64,000 bases of DNA from Denitrobaculum tricleocarpae (GCF_007004665.1 NZ_ML660060.1:235337-299336), one strand, 5' to 3'. Shown: positions 37,098 through 45,693, numbered from the stretch's first letter. Notes: generated from the sequence alone by a model not told the origin. Program-made: numbers and translations.

Positions 37098-38168
37098 ATG
37101 TTACGGACATTCACCAAAGCGATCTGTCTTGCCGCGGCCTTGACTTTCACGGCCTCGCCGCCCGCCGCAACAGCCGCCGAAAAAACCGAGTTCAAAGTTT
37201 GCTGGTCGATCTACGTGGGTTGGATGCCCTGGGGATATCTGCAGGATTCCGGCATCATGAAAAAGTGGGCCGATAAGTATGGAATCGACGTCGAGATCGT
37301 GCAGATCAACGACTACGTGGAATCGATCAACCAATACACTGCAGGCGCCTATGACGGCTGCTCCATGACCAATATGGATGCGCTCTCGATTCCGGCCGGG
37401 GGCGGCGTCGATACGACGGCGTTGATTGTCGGCGACTATTCCAACGGCAACGACGGGATCATCCTCAAAGACAAAGGCAAGCTGCAGGAGATAAAGGGAC
37501 AGAATGTGAACCTGGTCGAACTTTCGGTTTCACATTACCTGCTTGCCCGCGCGCTCGACTCGGTTGGCATGTCGGAGCGGGATGTGACCGTCGTCAATAC
37601 GTCCGATGCGGACATGATCGCCGCCTACAGCACTTCCGACGTGACCTCTGTGGTGACCTGGAATCCCCTGCTGTCGGAGATCGAGGCGCAGAAAAACGCG
37701 ACCAAGGTCTTCGACAGCGCGGGCATCCCCGGTGAGATCATCGACGTCATGATGGTCAACACCGAGACCCTGGCCGCCAACCCGTCGTTCGGGAAGGCCC
37801 TGACCGGCGCCTGGTACGAGGTGGCCGCGCTCATGGCGTCCGACAGCGCGGAAGGCAAGGCCGCCCGCACGGCGATGGCCGAAGCTTCCGGCACCGATCT
37901 GGCCGGATACGATGCCCAGCTTGCGACCACGGAGATGTTCTATAAGCCTGCCGACGCGGTGGCCTTCAATCAGTCGAGGGAACTGCCCCAGACCATGAAG
38001 TTCGTGGCGGAGTTCCTGTTCGATAAGGGCATCCTGGGCGAGGGCGCGCCCAGTCCCGAATTCGTCGGTGTCGCCTTTCCGGACGGCTCTGTGTATGGCG
38101 ATCCCAATAACGTCAAGCTGCGGTTCGACAGCACCTACATGCAGATGGCTGCCGAAGGTGCGCTGTAA
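37098..38168 (+). CDS. Periplasmic binding protein of a guanidine/urea-type ABC importer
   Basis: A 356-residue binding protein of the nitrate/taurine (NMT1-like) superfamily, close to the proteins annotated as putative urea or urea-carboxylase-linked receptors. The signal peptide MLRTFTKAICLAAALTFTASPPAATAAE precedes KFKVCWSIYVGWMPW-like sequence (FKVCWSIYVGWMPWGYLQDSGIMKKWADKYGIDVEIVQINDYVESINQYTAG). The long ORF opens at TTG 37026 inside the riboswitch region; ATG 37098 with AGGAG at 37081 is preferred. It heads an operon with a permease, an ATPase and a guanidine-hydrolase-like enzyme under a guanidine riboswitch, so guanidine is the likely ligand. Confidence 0.86.
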   Translation: MLRTFTKAICLAAALTFTASPPAATAAEKTEFKVCWSIYVGWMPWGYLQDSGIMKKWADKYGIDVEIVQINDYVESINQYTAGAYDGCSMTNMDALSIPAGGGVDTTALIVGDYSNGNDGIILKDKGKLQEIKGQNVNLVELSVSHYLLARALDSVGMSERDVTVVNTSDADMIAAYSTSDVTSVVTWNPLLSEIEAQKNATKVFDSAGIPGEIIDVMMVNTETLAANPSFGKALTGAWYEVAALMASDSAEGKAARTAMAEASGTDLAGYDAQLATTEMFYKPADAVAFNQSRELPQTMKFVAEFLFDKGILGEGAPSPEFVGVAFPDGSVYGDPNNVKLRFDSTYMQMAAEGAL

Positions 38169-38198
38169 CTTCGGTGCTCATTAGGTAAGTGAGCTAAC

Positions 38199-38239
38199 CC
38201 TGCCTCGTCCATGCCTCTTCTGGGCTTGGGCGGGGCAGG
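38199..38239 (+). terminator. Stem-loop between binding-protein and permease genes
   Basis: A 12-bp stem with two G-T pairs (38199-38210 with 38228-38239) and a 17-nt loop, just upstream of the permease ribosome site. No T-run follows, so it more likely stabilises upstream mRNA or limits permease translation than terminates transcription. Confidence 0.55.
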
Positions 38240-38253
38240 CAGGGACCGCAACC

Positions 38254-39075
38254 ATGCGCATCACCAATCGAAAGCCGAGCCGTCCGACGGCCTTTCTGCT
38301 GGGTCTGACCCCCTTTCTCGGGGTGCTGATCGCCTACGCGGTGGCCAGCCACTACCGGCGTCTGGAGAATCCGGCTGATAAGCTTCTGCCGTCCCTCTCG
38401 GACATGGGCGCGGCCTTTATGCGCATGGCGTTCGAGGCGGACCGGCGCTCGGGCAATTATCTGCTGTGGCTGGATACCTGGGATAGCCTCTGGCGGCTTG
38501 GCTCCGGGATGCTGATTTCCACGGCGATTGCCCTGATACTTGGGATTTCCATCGGCTTCGTCGCCCATGTCCGCAGCGGGCTCGCGCCCTTCGTCGCGAC
38601 CTTTTCGCTGATCCCGCCGATCACGGTCCTGCCGATCCTTTTCATCATTTTCGGTCTGGGCGAGGTCTCCAAGATCATGCTGATCGTGGTCGGCACCGCC
38701 CCCGTGATGGTACGCGGCGTTTCGCAGGCGGTGATGGATATTCCGCGTGAGATGATCATCAAGGCCGAAACCCTGGGTGCCTCCGTCTGGCAAATGGTCA
38801 CCCGGATCGTGTTGCCGCAGACCCTGCCGCAATTGATTACGGCGCTCAGGCTGGGGCTGGTGCCCGGCTGGATCTTTTTGGTCTCGGCTGAAGCCATCGC
38901 CTCCACCTCGGGTCTCGGTTACCGCATTTTTCTGGTGCGCCGCTTTCTGGCGATGGATGTGATCCTGCCCTACGTCGCCTGGATCACGCTGCTTGCCTTC
39001 ATCATCGACCGTCTGTTGCGTCTGCTCTCCAAGCGGGCCTTCCCCTGGCATCATCTCAAGGGGGATAGTCTGTGA
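38254..39075 (+). CDS. ABC transporter permease, SsuC/TauC type
   Basis: A 273-residue inner-membrane permease of the nitrate/sulfonate/taurine class with about six hydrophobic segments. The EAA-loop ATPase-docking motif is IIKAETLGASVWQMVTRIVLPQTLPQLITALRLGL (about residues 168-202). It is preceded by the binding-protein gene and overlaps the ATPase gene by 4 bp (GTGA). Together they form the import unit of the putative guanidine operon. Confidence 0.9.
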   Translation: MRITNRKPSRPTAFLLGLTPFLGVLIAYAVASHYRRLENPADKLLPSLSDMGAAFMRMAFEADRRSGNYLLWLDTWDSLWRLGSGMLISTAIALILGISIGFVAHVRSGLAPFVATFSLIPPITVLPILFIIFGLGEVSKIMLIVVGTAPVMVRGVSQAVMDIPREMIIKAETLGASVWQMVTRIVLPQTLPQLITALRLGLVPGWIFLVSAEAIASTSGLGYRIFLVRRFLAMDVILPYVAWITLLAFIIDRLLRLLSKRAFPWHHLKGDSL

Positions 39076-39869
39076 ACGCGTCGCCGCAGATCCGGGTGCG
39101 GGATCTTTCCATGTCCTACGGCCCTTGCCTGGTTCTGGAGAGAGTCAATCTCGAGGTGGAGCAGGGCGCTTTCTGCACTATCGTCGGAGCGTCCGGCTGC
39201 GGGAAGTCGACTTTTCTGCGCCTGCTGCTGTCTCAGGAAACGCCGACGCGCGGTACGATCGAGCTGAATGGTACCGCCTTGCCGCCGGAACCCACGCCGG
39301 ACCGGGGGATCGTCTTTCAACGCTATTCCGTCTTCCCGCATCTCTGCGTCGAAGACAATCTGATCATTGTGTCCGAGTTCGAAGCCTCCCGCTGGACGGG
39401 CCGGCTGTTCGGCGCGGAACGCAAGGCCGCGCGCGAGGCCGTGCGCGATACTCTGGATCGGATCGGTTTGACCGCTGCCCGCCATCGCTATCCGGCGCAG
39501 CTCTCCGGCGGCATGCAGCAACGCCTCGCCATTGCTCAGGCGCTCCTGAAGAAGCCCGACATTCTACTGCTTGACGAACCATTCGGCGCGCTGGACCCCG
39601 GGATCCGGGCCGACATGCATGAATTGCTGCTGGGTCTCTGGGAAGAGCTCTCCATGACCGTCTTCATGGTGACCCACGACATCAACGAGGCCTTCAAGCT
39701 AGGCACTCGCATGCTGGTGTTCGACAAACTGCGCCACGACCCCCATGCGCCCGAGGCCTTTGGTGCGACCGTGACCTATGACCTTCCGCTCACCAGTGAC
39801 CGGGCCAACGACCAGGAGAGCACACGTCCCTCGCTGGACGAACTTCTCCCTTCACGACCAAACCCGTAA
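39072..39869 (+). CDS. ABC transporter ATP-binding protein, SsuB/TauB type
   Basis: A 265-residue ATPase: Walker A GASGCGKST near residue 38, signature LSGGMQQRLAIAQ near 143, Walker B LLLDEPFGALDPG near 163, and the switch His in FMVTHDINEA. The GTG start overlaps the permease stop. The last 40 residues (LTSDRANDQESTRPSLDELLPSRPNP) form a charged tail. It powers the import unit upstream of the guanidine-hydrolase gene. Confidence 0.92.
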   Translation: MNASPQIRVRDLSMSYGPCLVLERVNLEVEQGAFCTIVGASGCGKSTFLRLLLSQETPTRGTIELNGTALPPEPTPDRGIVFQRYSVFPHLCVEDNLIIVSEFEASRWTGRLFGAERKAAREAVRDTLDRIGLTAARHRYPAQLSGGMQQRLAIAQALLKKPDILLLDEPFGALDPGIRADMHELLLGLWEELSMTVFMVTHDINEAFKLGTRMLVFDKLRHDPHAPEAFGATVTYDLPLTSDRANDQESTRPSLDELLPSRPNP

Positions 39870-39888
39870 AACAGAGGACTCCCTTCCC

Positions 39889-41145
39889 ATGTACGAGAGA
39901 ATTCGAGACAAGACCCGCCGCGCGCATCGGGCCGCCGGGCCGATTGGCGGCCCCTGCTTCTCATTTCCCCCTGCCGCGGTTCGCCACCACCACCCGGACT
40001 TCGACAAGCTGCAGCTGCGTGGCTGGAAGGCGGTGCAGAAGGAAAAGGACCTGCCGACGGCAGCCTGGGAAAAAGAGAAGCAGTGGGCGCTGCGCATGGG
40101 CCTGACCGGATCGGACTCTCTGACGGATAAGTCCATCCCGACTTTCGCGCGGGGTGAGCTGCCCCACTACGCGGGCATCAATACCTTCCTGAAAGCGCCT
40201 TACATCGAGGACGTGACCGCGGTCGGGAATTACGACGCCGCGATTCTGGGGGTGCCCTTCGACGGCGGCACGACCTACCGCCCCGGCACGCGCTTCGGGC
40301 CCCAGGGCGTGCGCAAGATCTCCGCGCTCTACACGCCCTACAATTACGAGATGGGCGTCGATCTGCGCGAGCAGATGACCCTCTGCGACGTGGGCGATGT
40401 CTTCACCATTCCCGCCAACATCGAAAAGACCTTCGACCAGGTGACCCGCGCGGTCAGCCATGTGGCTTCGTCCGGCGCGCTGCCGATCATCATCGGCGGC
40501 GATCACTCCATCGGTTTTCCCTGTGTGCGCGGGATCGCGCAGTGCACCTCCAAGCGTATCGGGATCGTGCATTTCGACCGCCATGTGGATATCCAGGAGA
40601 AGGACCTGGACGAACGCATGCACACCACGCCCTGGTACCACGCGACCGACCTGGCCAATGTCCCCGCGGTCAATCTGGTGCAGATCGGCATCGGCGGCTG
40701 GCAGGTGCCGCGCGAAGGCGTCGAGGAAGCGCGCAAGCGTAACACCAGCATCTTCACCATGCGCGATGTCGAGGAGATGGGCCTGGCCGAAACGGCGGCG
40801 CGGGCGCTGGAACTGGCCTGGAAGGATGCCGACGCGGTTTACCTTTCTTTCGATATCGATTGTGTCGATGCCGGGTTCGTTCCAGGCACCGGCTGGCCCG
40901 AGCCCGGCGGCTTTCTGCCCCGCGAGGCGCTGGAGCTGGTGTCGCTGATTGCCCGGGAAGGGATTTGCGGTCTTGAAGTGGTGGAGGTCTCGCCGCCCTA
41001 TGACACCTCGGACATTACCGCGCTTTTGGCCACCCGCGTCATCGTCGACGTGCTGGGCACCCTGGTGGCCCATGGCAAGATGGGCGCGCACAAGGGCCTG
41101 ATCGACAAGCCGGTGAGCATTCCCGCCGGCCCGGAGGTCGCGTGA
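39889..41145 (+). CDS. gdmH: Guanidine hydrolase-like ureohydrolase (GdmH type)
   Basis: A 418-residue ureohydrolase with an N-terminal extension of about 110 residues that ordinary agmatinases lack, including LRMGLTGSDSLTDKSIPTFARGELPHYAGINTFLKAPY. Dinuclear metal ligands are H206 (GGDHS), D230, H232 and D234 (FDRHVD), and D322 and D324 (SFDIDCVD). The usual DAHxD motif reads DRHVD, followed by EKDLDERMHTTPWYHAT, which I recall as typical of the Ni-dependent guanidine hydrolase branch. The product would be urea plus ammonia. ATG 39889 follows GAGGA; the upstream open frame overlaps the ATPase. The guanidine-I riboswitch and importer upstream strongly support the assignment. Biochemical substrate unproven here. 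Confidence 0.87.
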   Translation: MYERIRDKTRRAHRAAGPIGGPCFSFPPAAVRHHHPDFDKLQLRGWKAVQKEKDLPTAAWEKEKQWALRMGLTGSDSLTDKSIPTFARGELPHYAGINTFLKAPYIEDVTAVGNYDAAILGVPFDGGTTYRPGTRFGPQGVRKISALYTPYNYEMGVDLREQMTLCDVGDVFTIPANIEKTFDQVTRAVSHVASSGALPIIIGGDHSIGFPCVRGIAQCTSKRIGIVHFDRHVDIQEKDLDERMHTTPWYHATDLANVPAVNLVQIGIGGWQVPREGVEEARKRNTSIFTMRDVEEMGLAETAARALELAWKDADAVYLSFDIDCVDAGFVPGTGWPEPGGFLPREALELVSLIAREGICGLEVVEVSPPYDTSDITALLATRVIVDVLGTLVAHGKMGAHKGLIDKPVSIPAGPEVA

Positions 41146-41146
41146 C

Positions 41147-41671
41147 ATGACCAAACTCGACAGCATGCATGCGCATGACCATCCACACGATCATGGGCAC
41201 GGGCATGGGCATGGGCATTCACAGGATCACAGCCATCCCGGCCCGGGACATAATCACAGGCACGAGGGCACGGAACACCTGCACAGTCATGTGCACGGCC
41301 AGTCGGACAAGGAACGGGCGGAGGAAGTCAAAGTCCTGGCGACCAGTTTCCTGGAGGGATTCCGAAGTGCCGAGGATAAGACCAGCTATCTGCGCCTCGC
41401 CGGTGTGCCCTTCCAGCGCAAGGGGTCCGACGGCCTGATCATGTATCTGGTCGATGCCGCCATTGTCGCCAACTGGCAGATCGGCACGGCCTCGCCGGCC
41501 TTCGCGTCGCGCGAACTGCTTTATATGCCGTTTCCCGGCAAGATGATTGACAGCCGGGAAAGCATGACTTTTACCTACGTATCGCTGAGCGAACGGACGG
41601 ATGTCGACCTTCTGTCGATGCTGGCCGAACGCGTTGAAACTTCACTGCAGGGAGAGACCCATGATCACTAA
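41147..41671 (+). CDS. His-rich protein, candidate nickel-handling partner of the guanidine hydrolase
   Basis: A 174-residue protein I cannot assign to a named family. Its first 50 residues contain 18 histidines, mostly as HxH and HDH units, like the metal-storage tails of HypB, UreE or SlyD. The remaining 120 residues form a soluble-looking domain (ERAEEVKVLATSFLEGFRSAEDKTSYLRLAGVPFQRKGSDGLIMYLVDAAIVANWQIGTASPAF). It ends HDH. It starts 1 bp after the ureohydrolase stop, with GGAGG upstream, so it is surely co-expressed. No HypA or HypB homologue is visible nearby. Nickel (or other metal) supply to the hydrolase is the inferred job. Confidence 0.8.
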   Translation: MTKLDSMHAHDHPHDHGHGHGHGHSQDHSHPGPGHNHRHEGTEHLHSHVHGQSDKERAEEVKVLATSFLEGFRSAEDKTSYLRLAGVPFQRKGSDGLIMYLVDAAIVANWQIGTASPAFASRELLYMPFPGKMIDSRESMTFTYVSLSERTDVDLLSMLAERVETSLQGETHDH

Positions 41672-41891
41672 GAGCTTTACGCTTTCCGGCGCTGCCGCCG
41701 CCGTCACGCTGTTCGCGGCGGGACCGCTTGCTGCCCATCCGGGCGACCACAGCGGTTTGGACGTGAGCGGCTTTATCGCCCACTTCGTTCAGGAGCCGTT
41801 TCACGCTGGCGGACTGCTGCTCGCCATCGCCCTTGGCGCTTTTGCCGTCGTCAAGCTCCGCAAAGCGCGCGCAAACCGTCGCGAAAAATAG
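41661..41891 (+). CDS. Small HPGDH membrane protein, HupE-like fragment
   Basis: A 76-residue protein overlapping the His-rich gene by 11 bp, with GGGAGAG before its ATG. It has a signal-like N-terminus (MITKSFTLSGAAAAVTLFAAGPLAA), then AHPGDHSGLDVSGFIAHFVQEPFHAGGLLLAIALGAFAVVKL and a basic tail, giving one clear C-terminal membrane segment. The HPGDH...GF...H...PFHA pattern resembles the first part of HupE/UreJ nickel permeases, which are far longer. It is probably an inner-membrane, periplasm-facing metal-related accessory of the guanidine operon; this is inference. Confidence 0.72.
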   Translation: MITKSFTLSGAAAAVTLFAAGPLAAHPGDHSGLDVSGFIAHFVQEPFHAGGLLLAIALGAFAVVKLRKARANRREK

Positions 41892-41927
41892 CGCGGGCAG
41901 AGGATTCGAATCGGATTCGAATCGGAC

Positions 41928-43277
41928 TCAGATCGCCCGCGAGTGCCGTGCTTCGCCATGCTCCAGGTAGCTGTCGAAGACGGCGCACACGGCGCGGACC
42001 AGGGGCTGGCCGCGTTCCGTCACGGTGATCTTATGGTCAGCCACCTCGACAAGGCCGTCGGTGATCAGAGGCTTCAGATCGCTCAGTTCCTTGTCGAAGG
42101 CTCCGCTGCTCACCTGCCCGGCGTCGCAGAGTGCCGAGACGTCGAGTTCGCCCTGGCACATAAGCTCTTCGATGGCACGCCGCCGCAGGCGGTCGTCATC
42201 GCTGAGCTCCCGGCCTCGCGCGACGGCGAAGTTCCCCTCCCGGATGTCCCTGGCATAGGCGACGAAATCCGGACTGTTCTGGATGTACCCCAAGGGCAGG
42301 CTGCCGATCGCGGAGACGCCTAAGCCGATCAGGACGTCCGCATCATCCAGAGTATAGCCCTGGAAGTTACGGCGCAGCCCTCCCGTGGTGAGCGCCTTGG
42401 CCATGGGATCTTCCGGCAAGGCGAAGTGGTCCAGGCCGATCTGCGTGTAACCGAGCCATCCCAGCATCTTGGAGGCAAAGCCCGCCTGTTTCACGCGCGC
42501 GGGGCCGTCCGGCAGCGCCGCTTCGTCGATCAATTGCTGGTGTTTCTTCATCCAGGGCACATGGGCGTAGCCAAAAAGGGCGATACGGTCGGGCCTGAGC
42601 GCGGTGCTCAGGCGCAGATTTCGTTCCAGCTTGCTCAGGTCCTGGCTTGGAAGGCCGTAGAGCAGGTCGAAATTGATCGAGGGAATGCCGGCGGCGCGTA
42701 GGTCGGCCACGCATTTCTCGACCATTTCGAAGGGTTGAACCCGGTTGATCGCTTCCTGGACCTCCTTGTTGAAGTCCTGCACCCCCAGGCTGGCCCGGTT
42801 GACCCCGGCCGCGGCGAGAGCCTTGGCTTGAGTCTTGCCGAGTCTGCGCGGATCGACCTCGACCGCGACTTCCGCGTCCGGCGCAAAATCGAAGTGCGCG
42901 CGCAGCAAATCCATCAGGCCCGTAAAATCCTCGTCCGACAGCAGATTGGGCGTTCCCCCGCCCCAATGAATGTGGCCAACCTGGCGGCGCTCAGGCAGGG
43001 CCGCGGCGACCAGCTCGATCTCCTGACGCAGCAGCTTCACATAATTCGCAACTGGGGCGTAGCTGTTGACCACCTTGGTGTGACAGCCGCAATACCAGCA
43101 CATCTGACTGCAGAAGGGGATATGCAGATAGAGCGAGAGTTTCTGATCAGGTCGGATCGCACCCAGCCATGCCGCGTAATCCCGTGAGGTGACGTCAGGT
43201 GTGAAATGCGGCGCGGTCGGATAGCTTGTGTAGCGCGGTAGCCGGGCGTCGCGATATTTGGCGAGGGTTTTGTCCAT
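41928..43277 (-). CDS. hemN: Oxygen-independent coproporphyrinogen III oxidase
   Basis: A 449-residue radical-SAM enzyme for the anaerobic step of haem synthesis (coproporphyrinogen III to protoporphyrinogen IX). The N-terminus RLPRYTSYPTAPHF is followed by the cluster motif CSQMCWYCGC (C56, C60, C63 and C65), then HWGGGTPNLL, EVDPRRLGKTQAKALAAAGVNRASLGVQDF and the C-terminal HemN domain. A perfect FNR box lies 35 bp upstream of the ATG, consistent with low-oxygen induction. It converges on the guanidine operon with a 36-bp gap. Confidence 0.96.
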   Translation of the reverse strand: MDKTLAKYRDARLPRYTSYPTAPHFTPDVTSRDYAAWLGAIRPDQKLSLYLHIPFCSQMCWYCGCHTKVVNSYAPVANYVKLLRQEIELVAAALPERRQVGHIHWGGGTPNLLSDEDFTGLMDLLRAHFDFAPDAEVAVEVDPRRLGKTQAKALAAAGVNRASLGVQDFNKEVQEAINRVQPFEMVEKCVADLRAAGIPSINFDLLYGLPSQDLSKLERNLRLSTALRPDRIALFGYAHVPWMKKHQQLIDEAALPDGPARVKQAGFASKMLGWLGYTQIGLDHFALPEDPMAKALTTGGLRRNFQGYTLDDADVLIGLGVSAIGSLPLGYIQNSPDFVAYARDIREGNFAVARGRELSDDDRLRRRAIEELMCQGELDVSALCDAGQVSSGAFDKELSDLKPLITDGLVEVADHKITVTERGQPLVRAVCAVFDSYLEHGEARHSRAI

Positions 43278-43311
43278 GGCGTGAAGCTAGGAGGGCTGCA
43301 AGCTCGCCGCC

Positions 43312-43325
43312 TTGATTTCGATCAA
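43312..43325. promoter_or_regulatory. FNR/Anr box upstream of hemN
   Basis: TTGATTTCGATCAA is a perfect TTGAT-N4-ATCAA FNR site. It lies 35 bp upstream of hemN and about 190 bp upstream of the divergent cupredoxin-like gene. The FNR-type regulator at 54666-55442 is the obvious candidate binder. Confidence 0.88.
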
Positions 43326-43515
43326 ATGAAATTTACTTCTTCACAGGTTTTTGATGTGCCCTCTACCTGGGATAGCAGGCGGCCTTAAAGAGATTTTTAG
43401 TCTTTTTCTTCATTAATTTTATCTGTTTCGGGCTCCCTACCCGGCGGTGTCCATCCCTCCGACCGCCCCCTCAGATGGGCTGCGTCCGGGCCACTGTTGT
43501 TCTGGAGATACTCTT

Positions 43516-44025
43516 ATGAAAAAGCCTTCCATCGATACATCTGCATCCACAGCGCGTCACGGTATTGCCGTGGCTTTTGCTGCCGCCGCTGTGACCTTAA
43601 GCGCGTTTTCGATGAGCAGCGAACTGCAGGCATCAGGCGATGCGACCGTGATTGTCCTGACCCAGACACCATGCCAGTTCCTTGAGACCGAGGGTGTCGA
43701 CCATGGCTACAGCGCAGAGAAACGGGCGGACTGCATGAAAATCAACGATGCCTCGGGCGCTGAACGGCTCGAAAAGTCGGAAAATCTCGTTCTCAAGCCG
43801 GGAAAATATATCTTCCGGGTGTCCAACAAGAATGTCCCCTACACCCTGGGCTTCTGGCTGCGCGGGGACGGGCTTGCGAACCGCGCCATGCTTCCGAGCG
43901 TATCCGGGGGCGGTCTGGCCGAGGGGCAAACCGCGGATTACCAGATCACTCTGGAGGAGGGCGATTACGTCTTCTCTTGTCCGCTCAATCCGACACCTGA
44001 CTACAAGCTTCGGGTTAAGGGCTGA
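43516..44025 (+). CDS. Periplasmic cupredoxin-like protein with an atypical copper site
   Basis: A 169-residue secreted protein: N-terminal signal (HGIAVAFAAAAVTLSAFSMSSELQA) then VIVLTQTPCQFLETEGVDHGYSAEKRADCMKIN with two cysteines that could bridge, and a cupredoxin-like beta barrel (NLVLKPGKYIFRVSNKNVPYTLGFWLRGDG...ADYQITLEEGDYVFSCPLNPTPDYKLRVKG). The C-terminal Cys is present, but the His expected after the NK/N-type loop and the C-terminal His/Met ligands of a type 1 copper site are not evident. It may bind another metal or act structurally. ATG 43516 follows TGGAGAT; it precedes the YceI-cytochrome fusion gene. Confidence 0.75.
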   Translation: MKKPSIDTSASTARHGIAVAFAAAAVTLSAFSMSSELQASGDATVIVLTQTPCQFLETEGVDHGYSAEKRADCMKINDASGAERLEKSENLVLKPGKYIFRVSNKNVPYTLGFWLRGDGLANRAMLPSVSGGGLAEGQTADYQITLEEGDYVFSCPLNPTPDYKLRVKG

Positions 44026-44227
44026 GTCCGGAACAGAAGCCTCGCAGAAGGCCGCGGCAGCCGGCAAATCGACCGCCGTGGCATTTTTCTCCAAAAAAAA
44101 AATCGAATAAAACGCCGGGTAGCGTGTTGGCGTCCTGTAAATCGATAACTGCTCCCGGTTTCGATGGCAGGCGTTTGGTCTCTGTTGTCGGCTGTTCAAG
44201 GGGGCTGGACAGAGAGGAAACAGGAAC

Positions 44228-45187
44228 ATGGTTAAAGCCATTGCGAGTGCGGTTTTTGCCCTGGCGGTCCTTACGGGAACCGCGCAGGCGGAGAGCTGGA
44301 GTCTGTCTTCCGGCGAATCGAAGGTCTCCTTCGGGTCTATCAAGAAAGGCACGATCGGCGAAGTGCATCACTTCGGCGAGGTCAGCGGGCAGGTCGCCGC
44401 CGACGGTGCGGTCAAAATCGAGATCGATGTCGCCAGCGTCGAAACCTGGATCGATATCCGCAACGAACGCATGCTGAAATGGGTCTTCGACTCGGTCAAC
44501 TTCCCAAAAGCGGTCATCTCCACCCAGCTTGATATGAGTAAGCTGCAGGCGCTGGAGCCCGGCGAAACCCTCTCCATGGATGTGACAGCGACGCTCGCGC
44601 TGGCCGGTCAGAGCAGCGATATCGACGCCAGCCTCTTCGTGGCCCGCCTGAGCGACGGAAAGGTGCTGGTGACCAGCGACGAACTGCTGATGCTCGATAC
44701 CGCGGATTTCAATCTGACCGAGGGTGTCGAGAAGCTGCGCCAGGCGGCGGAGCTGAGCTCGATCGCGCAGGCGGCACCGATTTCGATCCGCCTTGTGTTC
44801 ACTGCCGACGAAAAGAGCGCGGGGCTTTCCCCCGCCGTCGTGCCCGCGGGACTTAAAGTCTCCGCGGTCGCGGCCGCGGTCACCGGCGATGCTGCGGCGG
44901 GGGCGAGAGCCTTCCGCCGTTGCGCGGCCTGTCATGAGGTCAAAAGCGAGAAGAATAAAGTCGGCCCGCATCTGGTCGGCGTGGTCGGCCGGGCGGCCGG
45001 CAGTATCAAGGACTACCGCTATTCCGAGGCTATGTCCTCGACGGCCATTGTCTGGACGCCAGAAACTCTGGGTGAATTCCTGAAGGACCCGAAGAAGTAT
45101 CTTCCCGGGACCAAAATGGTCGCGAAACTGAAAAAACAGAAAGACATCGACAACATCATCGCCTACCTCGCCGAGGGGCCGGAATAG
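44228..45187 (+). CDS. YceI-domain protein fused to a class I cytochrome c
   Basis: A 319-residue exported protein. A signal peptide (MVKAIASAVFALAVLTGTAQA) is followed by a YceI lipocalin-like domain to about residue 200 (SWSLSSGESKVSFGSIKKGTIGEVHHFGEVSG, IDIRNERMLKWVFDSVNFPKAVISTQLDMS). From about residue 220 comes a cytochrome c with C232-A-A-C235-H236 and a probable Met axial ligand in PGTKMVAKL near residue 298. YceI domains bind isoprenoid-type lipids such as quinones, so the fusion may pass electrons between a lipid carrier and the periplasm. The upstream gene is a cupredoxin-like protein. Confidence 0.92.
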   Translation: MVKAIASAVFALAVLTGTAQAESWSLSSGESKVSFGSIKKGTIGEVHHFGEVSGQVAADGAVKIEIDVASVETWIDIRNERMLKWVFDSVNFPKAVISTQLDMSKLQALEPGETLSMDVTATLALAGQSSDIDASLFVARLSDGKVLVTSDELLMLDTADFNLTEGVEKLRQAAELSSIAQAAPISIRLVFTADEKSAGLSPAVVPAGLKVSAVAAAVTGDAAAGARAFRRCAACHEVKSEKNKVGPHLVGVVGRAAGSIKDYRYSEAMSSTAIVWTPETLGEFLKDPKKYLPGTKMVAKLKKQKDIDNIIAYLAEGPE

Positions 45188-45462
45188 CCGCTTTTCCGCG
45201 GCTCTCGCGCCCGGCATTCAATTTAAGATCTCTATCGCTTTATTTTCTTTTCAACCAAGTCCTTTCAGCAAGATACCGACGTCTTAACCATTTGTTAGGG
45301 ATTGCCGATCTATCAGTTTCTTCAGATAGATGTGCGTGTCGCGGCGGACTTCAAAGCTTCCAGAAACTGCCACAAAACGATCACCATCTGAGGTGATGTT
45401 TCGTCGCGTTCGATGCCTACATCTTGTGCAGAGAAGAAACCAGGAAAGCTAGGAAGCAGAGT

Positions 45463-45693
45463 ATGAACCGCAGTTGGAGCGCACAGGGCGAGGAACCAAC
45501 TCTTGAGACCTTTTTTGAAGATCCGATCGTGGATCTGCTGCTGCAGCGTGACGGCCTGACCCAGAGCGACGTCTGGCAGGCGATCGATAAAGCACGGCCC
45601 GCATTCCGGAACAGCGATGTTAAGACACCGCCGTGTAGCACTTTACCCCAAAATCGTCATACCAGCTTAGCCAAGACTTCTTGTCACTATTGA
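45463..45693 (+). CDS. Small conserved-looking hypothetical protein
   Basis: A 76-residue ORF with the segment EDPIVDLLLQRDGLTQSDVWQAIDKARPAF, which resembles short proteins common in alphaproteobacteria with a D-P-I-x-x-L-L-x-x-D-G-x pattern. A GGAAG site precedes the ATG. The C-terminal 25 residues overlap the convergent isochorismatase-like gene and look like low-quality sequence, so the end may be eroded. No function assigned. Confidence 0.5.
   Translation: MNRSWSAQGEEPTLETFFEDPIVDLLLQRDGLTQSDVWQAIDKARPAFRNSDVKTPPCSTLPQNRHTSLAKTSCHY

Noticed and set aside
41892..41945. Palindromic GATTCGAATC repeats and GCGGGC/GCCCGC arms between the guanidine operon and hemN, considered as a bidirectional terminator.
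   Set aside because: The arms are short, the loop is long and there is no T-run on either strand, so I do not call it a feature.
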